This document shows, piece after piece, positions 17,363 through 26,647 of a stretch of DNA of 64,000 nt. Location: NCBI GenBank assembly GCA_020328155.1, contig JAIXMX010000004.1:33086-97085 (forward strand). The letters are read 5' to 3'. Source of the stretch: Candidatus Endomicrobiellum agilis. Its GTDB lineage: Bacteria; Elusimicrobiota; Endomicrobiia; Endomicrobiales; Endomicrobiaceae. Numbering within the stretch: the first letter of the stretch is position 1; each line of letters begins with the position of its first letter. Both the position numbers and the translations under genes were made by a program. Under the pieces are notes generated by a model. The model was not told where the DNA came from and searched no databases. It saw only the letters and a list, made by a program, of their open reading frames with translations.

Positions 17363-18981
17363 AAAAAATATCTTTCGAAGATGTAAAGAAACAGATAAAC
17401 ACAAAATTTATAGATCAAGACTGGATAACGGTTTTTAGTCGTAATTTTGAAGACGATTTTAATAGTAGTGGCTTGTGTAGTGCGATAGTAGATATTGATA
17501 AAGTTGGCAAGTCGTTGCAAGATTGTAAATTGGAAATGATTGAATGCGATCGTCCTGGACTTACAGAGTACTATAAAGGTGGTGAAAAATATAGGGAAGA
17601 GTATCATAGATTTAGCGTGGAAGGTTTTGAGCCGTTAATTTATCGTCGAGAATTTGGACGTAAAGATGGATATTTAGAATTATCAGAAGAGTTTAGGCTT
17701 TATCACAATTTATATGAGATTTACAACTCTCCGGATAAAAGAGAATATTTATATTTTAATAGTAATGGGGACGAAGAAATAGTTGCAAAAGTTGATAAAA
17801 ATGAGGTGCTTATAAAATTGAGATTCTTGAAAGATTACATTTCAGTGAGAAAGAAGCATTTGTTTATTGATTTTTATTTTATAAGATTTAGTAAAAAGAC
17901 AATAAAAGAACTAGGAATAAGCGAGATAAATGAAAATAGTTCCTCTGAGGAGTATTTTTATAATCATACAATTGATGAGGATACATATTTGCCTGATTGG
18001 AAAACCAGAAGCTGGATTAATGGCAAAGTTCTGATTAAAAGTATTAAAGATTATAGACCTAATATAGAAGAAAATGATAAGTTTGAAGAATTTATTATTG
18101 GTTGTGATGAGAATGGGAAGTTTATATCGTTTTCGTGTGATGAGAAAAAACTGGGGAATGATTTTGGAGAAAATCCTGATGCTCCCCAATATGTTACACC
18201 TGTATTTTTTAGTAAAGATGTGTTAAAAAAATACTATGACAATCCAAGTAGATATTTAGTAGAAGATTGTCACATTTCATGCGAGGGAGCAAGGTCTATT
18301 AGATTGGATAATAATTGTGATGATTATGTAATAGTCCTACTCGGAGATTTAGGAAATCTCCATCATAAAGAACAGCTGTACTGGAAAAGCTTTAATATCT
18401 CTCCGCGCAAGGAAGGGTTTAGCGTTACAGGATATAAACGTTTTGTTGCTGGAGAATTTTGCGATCCTGTTAAAGCGGATTTTTACTTAAAGATGAGATT
18501 AGAACAATTTAATGAATTATGGATTAAGAAATATAACTGGCATTTATTCAAATCTTTATCCAAAGAGGATTCTCATTATTTAGAAGCCCTTCACTTATTA
18601 ACCAGTCAAGACAATAGAAAAGAATTTGATGAGCAAATACTTGCTTTAACTAAGATTTTTATTGATTCGTTAAATGAAAAAGAGTTGGTTAAGCAAATAA
18701 ATTTAGATTCAACAAAAATAAAAGATATCAAAGGAATAAGTAAATTTGAATTATTTTTAAAGAATAATAATGTGAGAATTCCTGATATGATTGAGCTTTT
18801 AAGGAATCTTCAGGATTTACGTTCTTCAACAGTTGCCCATAGACGAAGTGAGAAACTAAATAAAAAGATTTCATCTTATTTTAAACTGGACGAAAAGAAA
18901 TTAGATGAGATACTAAAGGATGTTTTTGTTAAATTAATACAGATAATTGATGTGATAGAAAAACATTTACTATTGAATTAA
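17347..18981 (+). CDS. Unrecognised 544-residue protein with HEPN-like C-terminal motif
   Basis: No named function can be assigned. The GTG start at 17347 lies within the end of phoU, with AAAGGA about 13 bases upstream. The N-terminal half is acidic and beta-rich (EYHRFSVEGFEPLIYRREF, EFRLYHNLYEIY). The middle has PQYVTPVFFSKDVLKKYY and CDDYVIVLLGDLGN. The C-terminal quarter is helical, with LRNLQDLRSSTVAHRRSEK near residue 500. R-x5-H in that block resembles the R-x(4-6)-H motif of HEPN RNases. No signal peptide or membrane segment is visible. Related full-length proteins occur sporadically, as I remember them, which suggests mobility. A defence role is conjecture. The gene is intact. Confidence 0.55.
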   Translation: MYNDVEKISFEDVKKQINTKFIDQDWITVFSRNFEDDFNSSGLCSAIVDIDKVGKSLQDCKLEMIECDRPGLTEYYKGGEKYREEYHRFSVEGFEPLIYRREFGRKDGYLELSEEFRLYHNLYEIYNSPDKREYLYFNSNGDEEIVAKVDKNEVLIKLRFLKDYISVRKKHLFIDFYFIRFSKKTIKELGISEINENSSSEEYFYNHTIDEDTYLPDWKTRSWINGKVLIKSIKDYRPNIEENDKFEEFIIGCDENGKFISFSCDEKKLGNDFGENPDAPQYVTPVFFSKDVLKKYYDNPSRYLVEDCHISCEGARSIRLDNNCDDYVIVLLGDLGNLHHKEQLYWKSFNISPRKEGFSVTGYKRFVAGEFCDPVKADFYLKMRLEQFNELWIKKYNWHLFKSLSKEDSHYLEALHLLTSQDNRKEFDEQILALTKIFIDSLNEKELVKQINLDSTKIKDIKGISKFELFLKNNNVRIPDMIELLRNLQDLRSSTVAHRRSEKLNKKISSYFKLDEKKLDEILKDVFVKLIQIIDVIEKHLLLN

Positions 18982-19032
18982 ATATGAACGGACTTTAAAT
19001 TAAAATGTAAGTAATGTAAGTATGGAAATTAT

Positions 19033-19647
19033 ATGTCAATAAAAATTGCGGTTTTTGATTTAGGAAATGTCATTTTTAAGTTTGATTTGTCAAAATTTAC
19101 TAAAGCGTATCTAAAAAAGACTCGCAGGCATAAAGTAAACGATTTTGACGAGCTGATTTCTGTCTATTCAGATATTGCTTATTCCTACGAAAAAGGAAAT
19201 ATGTCATCTTTAGATTTTTACAATGCAATGGTTAAAAGAACCGAGTATAGCGGGACTTATAATGAATTTTCCGCTATATGGAATGATATTTTTAAGCCTA
19301 TACCTGAAACGATAAAAATTGTTACCTCTCTGGTGCAAAATTATCAAGTTGCTGTACTTTCAAATACAAATGAACTTCATTTCAATTATTTAAAAGAGTG
19401 TTATCCCGATATTTTTCTGCTTTTTAATAAATTTTTTCTTTCGCACGAAATGCACTTGAGGAAACCGGAAGATGAGATTTTTAAGCATGTAGTACGGTAT
19501 TACGGCATCTTGCCGAGTGAAATGTTTTACGTTGACGATATAAAAGAAAATGTAGAAGCTGCGAGAAATAATGGAATAAATGCTCACTTGTTTACGGATC
19601 AATTAGAACTTACCAGGCAGCTGAAAAGTCAAAAGGTACGGATATGA
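19033..19647 (+). CDS. HAD-superfamily sugar-phosphate phosphatase, YihX-like
   Basis: This 204-residue cytosolic hydrolase of the HAD family has motif I FDLGNVIF with nucleophile Asp9, motif II VLSNTNELH near residue 112, motif III with conserved Lys in HLRKPEDEIF near 148, and motif IV FYVDDIKENVEAA near 175. The DLGNV form and the SNTN motif match the YihX group, which dephosphorylates alpha-glucose-1-phosphate; the true substrate here is unknown. It overlaps the next gene by 4 bases (ATGA). Confidence 0.85.
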   Translation: MSIKIAVFDLGNVIFKFDLSKFTKAYLKKTRRHKVNDFDELISVYSDIAYSYEKGNMSSLDFYNAMVKRTEYSGTYNEFSAIWNDIFKPIPETIKIVTSLVQNYQVAVLSNTNELHFNYLKECYPDIFLLFNKFFLSHEMHLRKPEDEIFKHVVRYYGILPSEMFYVDDIKENVEAARNNGINAHLFTDQLELTRQLKSQKVRI

Positions 19648-20054
19648 CGGATTTCGGAGTAAGTCCAAAAAAACAAGAGAAACTTAATAGAAAATTTGAA
19701 AAATATGGGGTTGAAGAATCGGATATTGAAGAGAAGTTTATCCGTTCTCCGGGGAAAGGCGGACAGAATGTCAATAAAGTTTCGACAACCGTTTATTTGA
19801 AGCATTCTCCGACGGGAATAGAAATAAAATGTCACAGAGAGAGAACTCAGGGATTAAATAGATTTTTTGCAAGAAAGCTGCTTGCAGAGAAAATTGAGGA
19901 AAAAATTTTAGGGAAAATATCCGAGAAACAGCAGAAAATAGAAAAAATCCGCAGACAGAAAAGAAAACGCTCTAAACACGCTAAAGAGAAAATACTTGCG
20001 GAAAAGAAGAATGTATCTTATAAGAAAGAGATGCGGGAAAAAGTAATTTATTAA
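19644..20054 (+). CDS. Release-factor-like GGQ protein (ribosome rescue type)
   Basis: The 136-residue protein holds one RF-1-type domain with the peptidyl-tRNA hydrolysing loop SPGKGGQNVNKVSTTVYL near residues 36-53, followed by a highly basic helical tail (KIRRQKRKRSKHAKEK). It lacks the codon-recognition domains of true release factors. This resembles the ArfB/C12orf65 class, which frees stalled ribosomes by placing a basic tail in the mRNA channel. It sits between a HAD phosphatase and a RadC gene, overlapping both by a few bases. The exact subfamily is uncertain. Confidence 0.8.
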   Translation: MTDFGVSPKKQEKLNRKFEKYGVEESDIEEKFIRSPGKGGQNVNKVSTTVYLKHSPTGIEIKCHRERTQGLNRFFARKLLAEKIEEKILGKISEKQQKIEKIRRQKRKRSKHAKEKILAEKKNVSYKKEMREKVIY

Positions 20055-20743
20055 TGGATACAAGAAAATTAAAACCGCATTACCTAGGACACAGATATCG
20101 TCTGAGAAAAAAATTTATTTCCGGAGGATTTAATAATCTTGCGGATTACGAGATATTGGAATTGGTATTGGCATACGTGTTGCCCAGAAAAGATGTAAAA
20201 GTTTTAGCAAAAGAAATGATAAACAAATTCGGCAGTTTAAAACAAGTTTTTGACGCTGACACAGATGAATTAAAACAAATTAAAGGCATTTCGGATTATT
20301 CTGCAGAGTTTCTGTTATTTTTGAAAAAGTTTACTTCTTTATATTTGTCTTTGGACATAAAAGAAAAAGACAGGTTGTTGTCGCCCGAAAATGTGAAAGA
20401 TTATTTAGTTTCAGCCTTAAGCGGCGAGAAAATAGAAAAATTTTACGCGATAATATTAAATTCGGGGAATAGGGTTACTGACTGTTTAGAAATTGAGAGC
20501 GGTACTGTAAATAAATCTTTGCTTATACCGAGAAAAATTGCAGAAATTGCATTAAAACACAGAGCAGCTTCTATCGTAATAGCGCATAATCATCCCGGTG
20601 GTACTTTAAAGCCGTCGCAAAGCGACATAAATGCAACTGTTGCTGTAAAGAAATCTTTGGAATCTATAGAAATTTCGCTTTTAGATCACATAATAATTTC
20701 CAATAACAATTATTTTAGTTTCAAAGAGTACAATTTGATATAG
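20054..20743 (+). CDS. radC: RadC/JAB-domain protein
   Basis: The 229 residues comprise an N-terminal helical and helix-hairpin-helix region (LADYEILELVLAYVLPRKDVK, LKQIKGISDYSAEF) and a C-terminal JAB/MPN domain with the metal site AHNHPGG...SQSD near residues 178-192. RadC proteins are common in bacteria. Despite the name, a direct role in recombinational repair is not established; many are linked to mobile elements or natural transformation. The start overlaps the preceding stop (TAATG). It is the last gene of the 19.0-20.7 kb transcript. Confidence 0.92.
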   Translation: MDTRKLKPHYLGHRYRLRKKFISGGFNNLADYEILELVLAYVLPRKDVKVLAKEMINKFGSLKQVFDADTDELKQIKGISDYSAEFLLFLKKFTSLYLSLDIKEKDRLLSPENVKDYLVSALSGEKIEKFYAIILNSGNRVTDCLEIESGTVNKSLLIPRKIAEIALKHRAASIVIAHNHPGGTLKPSQSDINATVAVKKSLESIEISLLDHIIISNNNYFSFKEYNLI

Positions 20744-21243
20744 AATTAAAGTGGTACATCGCACAATTATGTAAACGGAAAGAATGATAAAAATTAAAAG
20801 TTTTTTGTATGTTTAATCCTGCATGCAGCTTAAAAAAGTGAAGCAGTTTCAGAGTTGTTTGTTAAAAAAATCAGGTTCTATAAAAATTGTAAATTACTCT
20901 AATTCGAGTGCCGTTCTGCATAGACAGCTTGAGGTCGAGTTTCATCAATTTGTTTATTCATTATCCATGTATTTATGATTATTTTACACATCTTGTAACT
21001 TCCGAGGAAAAGATGAAAATATGAATATTAAAGTCTGCTTTCTTTTTGGAAAATGGACTTTTTTATTATTTATATATATTCCTCTAACTCCATACATTTA
21101 AAGTGTCAATTATTTTTATGGTTTATTCTATATACGGTTTCATAATTTTGTTATATGAGAAAAAGTAGAGAAAAGAAAAAGTCTATAGCTAATATCAACT
21201 TGTTTACTGCGTATAACAATGAACATCATATCAGTGAGTATTT
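20744..21243. other. 500-base gap before the B12 cluster
   Basis: No convincing gene is present. I looked for a cobalamin riboswitch here because of the following genes, and saw neither the B12 box (GCCACTG type) nor the expected paired elements. A small inverted repeat TCGAGT/CTTGAGGTCGAG near 20910-20940 and a terminator-like hairpin near 21030-21066 are the only structures. Confidence 0.5.
21030..21066 (+). terminator. Terminator-like hairpin upstream of the B12 cluster
   Basis: AAAGTC (21030-21035) can pair with GACTTT (21056-21061), and TTTT follows. The inner stem is imperfect. It could end the radC transcript, although it lies 290 bases downstream. Confidence 0.35.
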
Positions 21244-21759
21244 ATGATAATTATAAGCATGGGCAACGGCAAGGGAAAAACAACTTCTGCTATAGGACAG
21301 ATAATTCGTTCTTTAGGACATGGATTTAAAGTTTGCTTTATACAATTATTTAAAGGCGAGGGTTTTTACGGTGAGCAGAAAATTTTAGTTAAGCTGGATA
21401 ATTTGATTTTTTTTGCTTTTGCAAAGGAACATCCTTGTTGTGTTAAAGATGTCAATCTTGATGAAGTCGTAAATCAATGCTATTTTGCTATGGAAAAGTT
21501 AGAAGAGCTTGTTAATAGTTCTGAGAGGTATGATTTGATTGTTTTGGACGAATTTAACGTTGCGTTAAGAGATAAGTTTATCGATGAGAATAAATTCATT
21601 GATATTGTAAAACAATTATCGCAGAAGTCAAATGTGATTGTAACTGGCAGAGGTGCTCCGCAGTCATTGATTGATATGGCGGATTTAGTTACTGAAATGA
21701 AAGAGATTAAACATCCTTATAAGAGTGGAATAGCGGCACGGAAAGGTATAGAATATTGA
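21244..21759 (+). CDS. cobO: ATP:corrinoid (cob(I)alamin) adenosyltransferase, CobO/CobA type
   Basis: The enzyme transfers the adenosyl group of ATP to reduced corrinoids, making adenosylcobalamin. The 171 residues have a P-loop GNGKGKT (7-13), the family block SLGHGFKVCFIQLFKGE and a Walker B-type VLDEFNVAL near residue 100, with the C-terminal KHPYKSGIAARKGIEY typical of CobO. No de novo corrin ring genes are in the window; the neighbouring BtuFCD and TonB receptor imply salvage of imported B12. The product is the cofactor of NrdJ at 3.2-5.5 kb. Confidence 0.92.
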   Translation: MIIISMGNGKGKTTSAIGQIIRSLGHGFKVCFIQLFKGEGFYGEQKILVKLDNLIFFAFAKEHPCCVKDVNLDEVVNQCYFAMEKLEELVNSSERYDLIVLDEFNVALRDKFIDENKFIDIVKQLSQKSNVIVTGRGAPQSLIDMADLVTEMKEIKHPYKSGIAARKGIEY

Positions 21760-21917
21760 AGTTTGAATTGTTGTAAGGGCGAAAGGCAGGGTATAGAAAC
21801 AGTAAAGATAGTTAATCAGGTCTAAAATGGTACTTGAATGACTTGGATGTCGATACAATAGGAATATACATTAGTCATTTCAGACAAATTCGGTTTATCT
21901 TAAGTTTTTTTACTTTT

Positions 21918-22769
21918 ATGAGAAAAATTATTTATATTATCACATTTCTGTTTTTAACAGGTATTGCCTATTCAGAACTGAATAATTTGTCAGCGAAAAA
22001 ATATAAGCGTATTATTTCTCTGTCGCCATCAGTTACAGAAAGTCTCTACGAGCTCGGAGTTGAACAATTTGTTAAAGGTATAACAATTTATTGTTCTAAA
22101 GGAGTGACTGAAAAGGAAATTATAGGTACGCTTTTGGAACCCAATATAGAAAAAATAACTTTACTTAATCCTGATTTGATTATTTCGACGAAAGAGGGGA
22201 ATAGTAGAGCAATAGTTGAAAAACTTGAACGTCTCGGTTTTGAAATATATATTATGGGAACAGTAAAAGATTTTAGCGGGATATGCACTGATTATTATAA
22301 TCTGGCGAAGAAACTTGACAGAGAAAAAGAAGCAGGAAAAATAATAGATGCGGCAAAGCATTCAATAAAGGAAGTTTACCATAAGATAAGCGGTTTCAGT
22401 AAGTTAAAAATATTTTGGGAAATAGGAGCAAGACCGTTGTATACGGCAGGAAAACAGAGTTTTGTAAGCGATTATAACCATTATACTAAAACCGTAAGCA
22501 TATATGGGGACGTTGATATGCGATATCTTGCTGTTAATATTGAGGATGTTGTTAAACGTAACCCTGACATTATAGTGCTTGTAAATATGGGAGATGTCAG
22601 TAGCGAAGAAATAAGAAATTGGAACAGATATAAAACTATAAAAGCCGTAAAAAATAATAAGGTTTTTATGATTTCCGGCGATGACATGTTTGCGCCGACG
22701 CCATTGACGTTTGCGAAAGGCGTGGCGATGCTTGCAAAAGTTATTTATGAGGATTTTGATGACAAATAA
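21918..22769 (+). CDS. btuF: Periplasmic vitamin B12-binding protein
   Basis: This is the substrate-binding protein of the B12 ABC importer. ATG 21918 is chosen because it opens a clear signal peptide (KIIYIITFLFLTGIAYS); a longer frame from 21834 would precede it with an unlikely 28-residue extension. The mature part has the class III binding-protein pattern: KRIISLSPSVTESLYELG, DLIISTKEG, a long connecting helix, then VKRNPDIIVLV. It overlaps btuC by 11 bases. The family also includes haem and siderophore binders; the B12 assignment rests on the adjacent CobO and BtuB-like genes. Confidence 0.85.
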   Translation: MRKIIYIITFLFLTGIAYSELNNLSAKKYKRIISLSPSVTESLYELGVEQFVKGITIYCSKGVTEKEIIGTLLEPNIEKITLLNPDLIISTKEGNSRAIVEKLERLGFEIYIMGTVKDFSGICTDYYNLAKKLDREKEAGKIIDAAKHSIKEVYHKISGFSKLKIFWEIGARPLYTAGKQSFVSDYNHYTKTVSIYGDVDMRYLAVNIEDVVKRNPDIIVLVNMGDVSSEEIRNWNRYKTIKAVKNNKVFMISGDDMFAPTPLTFAKGVAMLAKVIYEDFDDK

Positions 22770-23751
22770 GAAATTTCTGTTTGTTTATATATTAATGCCG
22801 GCGTCAGTTCTTGTAGTGTTTTTATTTTCTTTAGTAATCGGTTTAAATGATATATCGTTTGTTGATGCTGTAAAAGCATTGTTTGGCGGCGCAGACAGCA
22901 ATGTTACCATAATAATAAAACAGATACGTTTTCCAAGAATTATTATGGCTTGTGTTTCAGGGGCAGGACTTGCCGTAAGTGGTTGTGTATTTCAGGCGGT
23001 ATTAAGGAATCCACTGGCAGATCCTCTTACTTTAGGCATTTCAAGCGGCGCGGCTTTCGGAGCAGCGGCGGCTTTTGTTTCCGGTCTTGCGACTGTAACG
23101 AGTTTTTTTATTCCATTTTGTACTTTTGCCGGCATGATGATTTCAGTGCTGGTTGTATATTTATTGAGTATGCAAAAAAGATTTGATTCCAATGCAATGA
23201 TTTTATCAGGCGTGGTTGTGAGTTATGTTTTTTCATCCGCTGTTATGCTTATGTTTGCGTTATCGCCTGCAAACAACGTGCAGGTTGCTTTTGTATGGCT
23301 TATGGGTAATTTTTCAACTTTTGATGAAAGACTGCTTCCGTTTGTTACAGCTATTGTGCTTACAGGCATAATAATTTTGTCTTTGGCTGGTAATATTATT
23401 AACGCTGTATCTTTGGACAGGGAAAAATCAAAAACTTTTGGTATGGATATTGAAAAAATTATAAAATTTTTATTTCTTACAGCATCTTTTGTTACAGCGG
23501 CAACAGTTTCAACTTGCGGTGTTATAGGATTTGTCGGTTTAATGATACCGCATACAATGAGAAAAATTATAGGGACAAATAATGTAATTTTGATACCGGC
23601 TTCGGCTTTTGCCGGAGCAGTTCTTTTGCCACTTTGCGATACTTTAAGCAGAATTTTATTTTCACCAATATTAATACCTGTAGGCATAATTACGAGCATA
23701 ATAGGCGGGTTCTTCTTTATTTGTCTATTGTTAAAACCAAAAAGAGAATAA
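22759..23751 (+). CDS. btuC: B12 ABC transporter permease (FecCD family)
   Basis: This inner-membrane permease of about 330 residues has nine to ten helices. ATG 22759 is preferred because GAGG lies 7 bases before it. Family motifs are RFPRIIMACVSGAGLAVSG, LRNPLADPLTLGISSGAAFGA, VWLMGNFSTF and GVIGFVGLMIPH, the last being the loop that contacts the ATPase. It translationally overlaps btuF. Substrate specificity cannot be read from the sequence alone; the cluster points to B12. Confidence 0.9.
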   Translation: MTNKKFLFVYILMPASVLVVFLFSLVIGLNDISFVDAVKALFGGADSNVTIIIKQIRFPRIIMACVSGAGLAVSGCVFQAVLRNPLADPLTLGISSGAAFGAAAAFVSGLATVTSFFIPFCTFAGMMISVLVVYLLSMQKRFDSNAMILSGVVVSYVFSSAVMLMFALSPANNVQVAFVWLMGNFSTFDERLLPFVTAIVLTGIIILSLAGNIINAVSLDREKSKTFGMDIEKIIKFLFLTASFVTAATVSTCGVIGFVGLMIPHTMRKIIGTNNVILIPASAFAGAVLLPLCDTLSRILFSPILIPVGIITSIIGGFFFICLLLKPKRE

Positions 23752-23807
23752 AGAAGAGCGGGATTAACCGCAAAATAAGCAACAGATTTGAAAGGGATTA
23801 GAATATT

Positions 23808-24593
23808 GTGATAAAAATAGAAAGCATTTCGGTAGGCTACTTAAACAGAGAAGTTTTAAAAAATGTTTCATGTAATATAGATAAAAAAGATTTTTTCGGG
23901 ATAATTGGAAAAAACGGCACGGGTAAAAGCACTTTATTGAAAGTTCTGTGTAGTTTAATTAAACCACATTCTGGGAATGTGTTTATAAATGACGAAAATG
24001 TAAATTCTTTTTCAAAAAAAAAATTTGCAAGAACAATTTCTTTTATGCCTCAACGCATAGATACTTCATTATCTTTTACTGTGTTTGAATTTGTTATGTT
24101 TGGAAGATATCCTTATATGAATATTTTTAAAATTCCGTCAAGAGCCGATTATATTGCAGTGGAAAAAGTTATAGATTTTTTGCAGATAGCAACCTTTGTA
24201 AAAAGAAATATTAATGAGCTTTCGGACGGGGAAAAGCAAATAGCTTTAATAGCGCAAGTTTTAGTTCAGGAAACTGATATTGTTGTTTTTGATGAACCTA
24301 CATCGCATTTGGATATAGGCAGTCAAAATGATATTTTGGAGATTTTAAGAGATTTAAATGAAAAATGTAATAAAACAGTAATTTTAACTTTGCATGATTT
24401 GAATGCAGCGGGGGAATTTTGCAATAAGCTGGTTTTAATGGAAGACGGTTCAATTTGCAAGCAGGGAACAGCCGAAGAGGTTTTGAATTATAAAGATATC
24501 GAAAGAGTTTATAATACGACGGTTATTGTAAAGACAAATCCGATTTCAAATAGACCGTATATTATACCGGTAAGTAAAACCAGAAAGAGATAG
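23808..24593 (+). CDS. btuD: B12 ABC transporter ATPase
   Basis: This is the cytosolic ATPase that powers the importer, 261 residues long. Walker A is GKNGTGKST, the Q-loop FMPQRID, the signature LSDGEKQ, Walker B VVFDEPTSHLD, and the switch histidine is in LHDLN. All residues needed for hydrolysis are present. It lies 56 bases after btuC and 10 bases before the TonB receptor gene, in one operon. Confidence 0.9.
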   Translation: MIKIESISVGYLNREVLKNVSCNIDKKDFFGIIGKNGTGKSTLLKVLCSLIKPHSGNVFINDENVNSFSKKKFARTISFMPQRIDTSLSFTVFEFVMFGRYPYMNIFKIPSRADYIAVEKVIDFLQIATFVKRNINELSDGEKQIALIAQVLVQETDIVVFDEPTSHLDIGSQNDILEILRDLNEKCNKTVILTLHDLNAAGEFCNKLVLMEDGSICKQGTAEEVLNYKDIERVYNTTVIVKTNPISNRPYIIPVSKTRKR

Positions 24594-24603
24594 AAAATGA
24601 AAA

Positions 24604-26433
24604 ATGAAGAAAATATTAAGTACATTGTTTTGTCTTGTTTTTGTGGTAAATATTGTTTTGGCGCGTGATGTTTTTCTAACTTTGACAAAACATGATAATA
24701 GTGCGAAAAAACTTCCTATAAATGTTTCAGTTATTACGCAAAAAACTGTAGAAGAAAAACACTTTGAAACGCTTGGTGAACTTTTGCAAAACGAGGTTAG
24801 CGTTAACTTTAGAAGCATAGGGACAGTAGGTGCAAATACAAGCATTTCGATACGCGGAGCATCATCATTGCATACATTAGTATTAATTAACGGGCGCAGA
24901 GTTAACGATATAGGACTAGGCAGCGTGGACTTTACGTCGATACCGGCTAATATTATTGAAAGAGTTGAAATTATAAGAGGTTCAGGAACAGCAGTTCATG
25001 GAGCGGGTGCTTTTGGAGGAGTTGTCAATGTTATAACAAAGAAAGCAACTGAAACCGCACCGATTCTTGATTTTGTGGTATCTTATGGGAGTTTTAACAC
25101 ATTAAATCCTGTTTTGACAGTGGCGTGTGCAACTAACAAATATGGTGCTTTTGCTTCAGTATCCAGTATTTCAAGTACTGGATATAGGAAAAATTCAAAG
25201 TTTACAAATGTAAATGCTTTTTTTAGCGGGCAGTTTAATGTATCTGAAAAATCAAAGTTATCTTTAAGCGGAAATGTTTACGAAAGCAAATGTGGTGTTC
25301 CTGGACCATTGTCATGTCTTACTCCCAAAAATGAGCAGGAAGATGATAATAAATACATAAAGTTTGATTATGATTTTAGCATAGCTGATACAGGTTTTTT
25401 GAATGTCAGTGGATATCTATCCGATAATATAAGACTTTTTTATGATGTTAATGGAAATCCGTATGACTCTGTGGTATTTGCTGAAAGTAAATATAAGTAT
25501 ACTTCCGATATTTATGGCGTTCATGCCGATATTCATTATAAAGAAATTGCTCTTATTGGATTAGAATTTGAAAATAAATATTATAAGGAGAATGAGGATT
25601 TATCAGGGTACAGTTTAGATAAAAGTATGAGAAATTATGCATTTTATACAAAGCTTACTTCGCAGATCGGAAAGGTTATAATAGTATCGGCAATGAGATA
25701 TGACAACAATTCGCAATATCAGAGTGTTTTTATTCCTTCGGTAAGTGCGATTTTTAATGCGGATAAAAGAGTTAAAATTTCTGCAAATATAGGGAAGGTA
25801 TGGAGAGCGCCTGTTTTTACTGAGCTTTACTGGAATCAGTCAAGTTATAGAATGTACGGAGAGGCAAATTTAAAACCTGAACATGGAATATCAAGTGACA
25901 TTGGTATTGAGTATTCGCACAACAAATTACGATTAGCAGGTAATGCTTATTATATCGACGGGAAGGATTTAATAAACTGGTATTATTCTGCTAATGGAGA
26001 GTTTCAAGTTAAAAATATAGATAAAGCAAGACAATATGGTTTTGAGTTTGAAGCAGGGTATATTGTGATGCCGTTTCTTAATTTCAGGTTAAATTATACA
26101 TATCTCAAATCGGAAAATAAAAAAACAAAGAAGATTTTAGCATACAACCCTGAGAATACTGTCAATTGTGGCGTAACCGTTAAACCAATGAAGAACTTGT
26201 CGGTCTCTGCGAATCTTTTTTATAAAGATGAAGTGTTTGCCAATGATGCAAATACACAAAGTCTGGACAGCTTTATTACGCTTAGCATGGATTTGAATTA
26301 TAAAATAAACGATAATTTAAGTTTATGGGTGAAAGGACTTAATGTAGGCAGTGCCAATTATGAACTTATAGCAGGTTATCCGATGCATGGGACTGCCATA
26401 TACGTTGGCGTTAATGTAAAAATGTTTAAGTAG
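24604..26433 (+). CDS. btuB: TonB-dependent outer-membrane receptor, BtuB-like
   Basis: This 609-residue outer-membrane transporter has an N-terminal signal peptide and a plug domain: LGELLQNEVSVNFRS, SISIRGASSLHTLVLINGRRVND, and IERVEIIRGSGTAVHGAGAFGGVVNVITKK at residues 55-155. A beta-barrel with alternating pattern follows and ends in the typical aromatic-terminated strand IYVGVNVKMF. It shows that the organism has an outer membrane; TonB/ExbBD genes are not in the window. Substrate B12 is inferred from operon context. Confidence 0.9.
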   Translation: MKKILSTLFCLVFVVNIVLARDVFLTLTKHDNSAKKLPINVSVITQKTVEEKHFETLGELLQNEVSVNFRSIGTVGANTSISIRGASSLHTLVLINGRRVNDIGLGSVDFTSIPANIIERVEIIRGSGTAVHGAGAFGGVVNVITKKATETAPILDFVVSYGSFNTLNPVLTVACATNKYGAFASVSSISSTGYRKNSKFTNVNAFFSGQFNVSEKSKLSLSGNVYESKCGVPGPLSCLTPKNEQEDDNKYIKFDYDFSIADTGFLNVSGYLSDNIRLFYDVNGNPYDSVVFAESKYKYTSDIYGVHADIHYKEIALIGLEFENKYYKENEDLSGYSLDKSMRNYAFYTKLTSQIGKVIIVSAMRYDNNSQYQSVFIPSVSAIFNADKRVKISANIGKVWRAPVFTELYWNQSSYRMYGEANLKPEHGISSDIGIEYSHNKLRLAGNAYYIDGKDLINWYYSANGEFQVKNIDKARQYGFEFEAGYIVMPFLNFRLNYTYLKSENKKTKKILAYNPENTVNCGVTVKPMKNLSVSANLFYKDEVFANDANTQSLDSFITLSMDLNYKINDNLSLWVKGLNVGSANYELIAGYPMHGTAIYVGVNVKMFK

Positions 26434-26647
26434 AATACATATCTGGTTGTCAGTAAAGACTGCTTTGCTTGTAAATGATTCAAAAAGATGAATATGAAAT
26501 GTAGATAAACATGTCAAAAAGTTTATATTAACAACAACCCGGAGTTTTTTTCAATGTCTGTGAATTTTAACAAATAATTCTCTTAATGGTTAGAATATCT
26601 GGAATTGCTGTGTATTTTGAATATGATGTAAAGATAACGTGACGATA

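Noticed and set aside
20744..21243. Cobalamin riboswitch in front of the B12 cluster
   Set aside because: Neither a B12 box nor the conserved paired core could be found on either strand, and no similar element precedes nrdJ.
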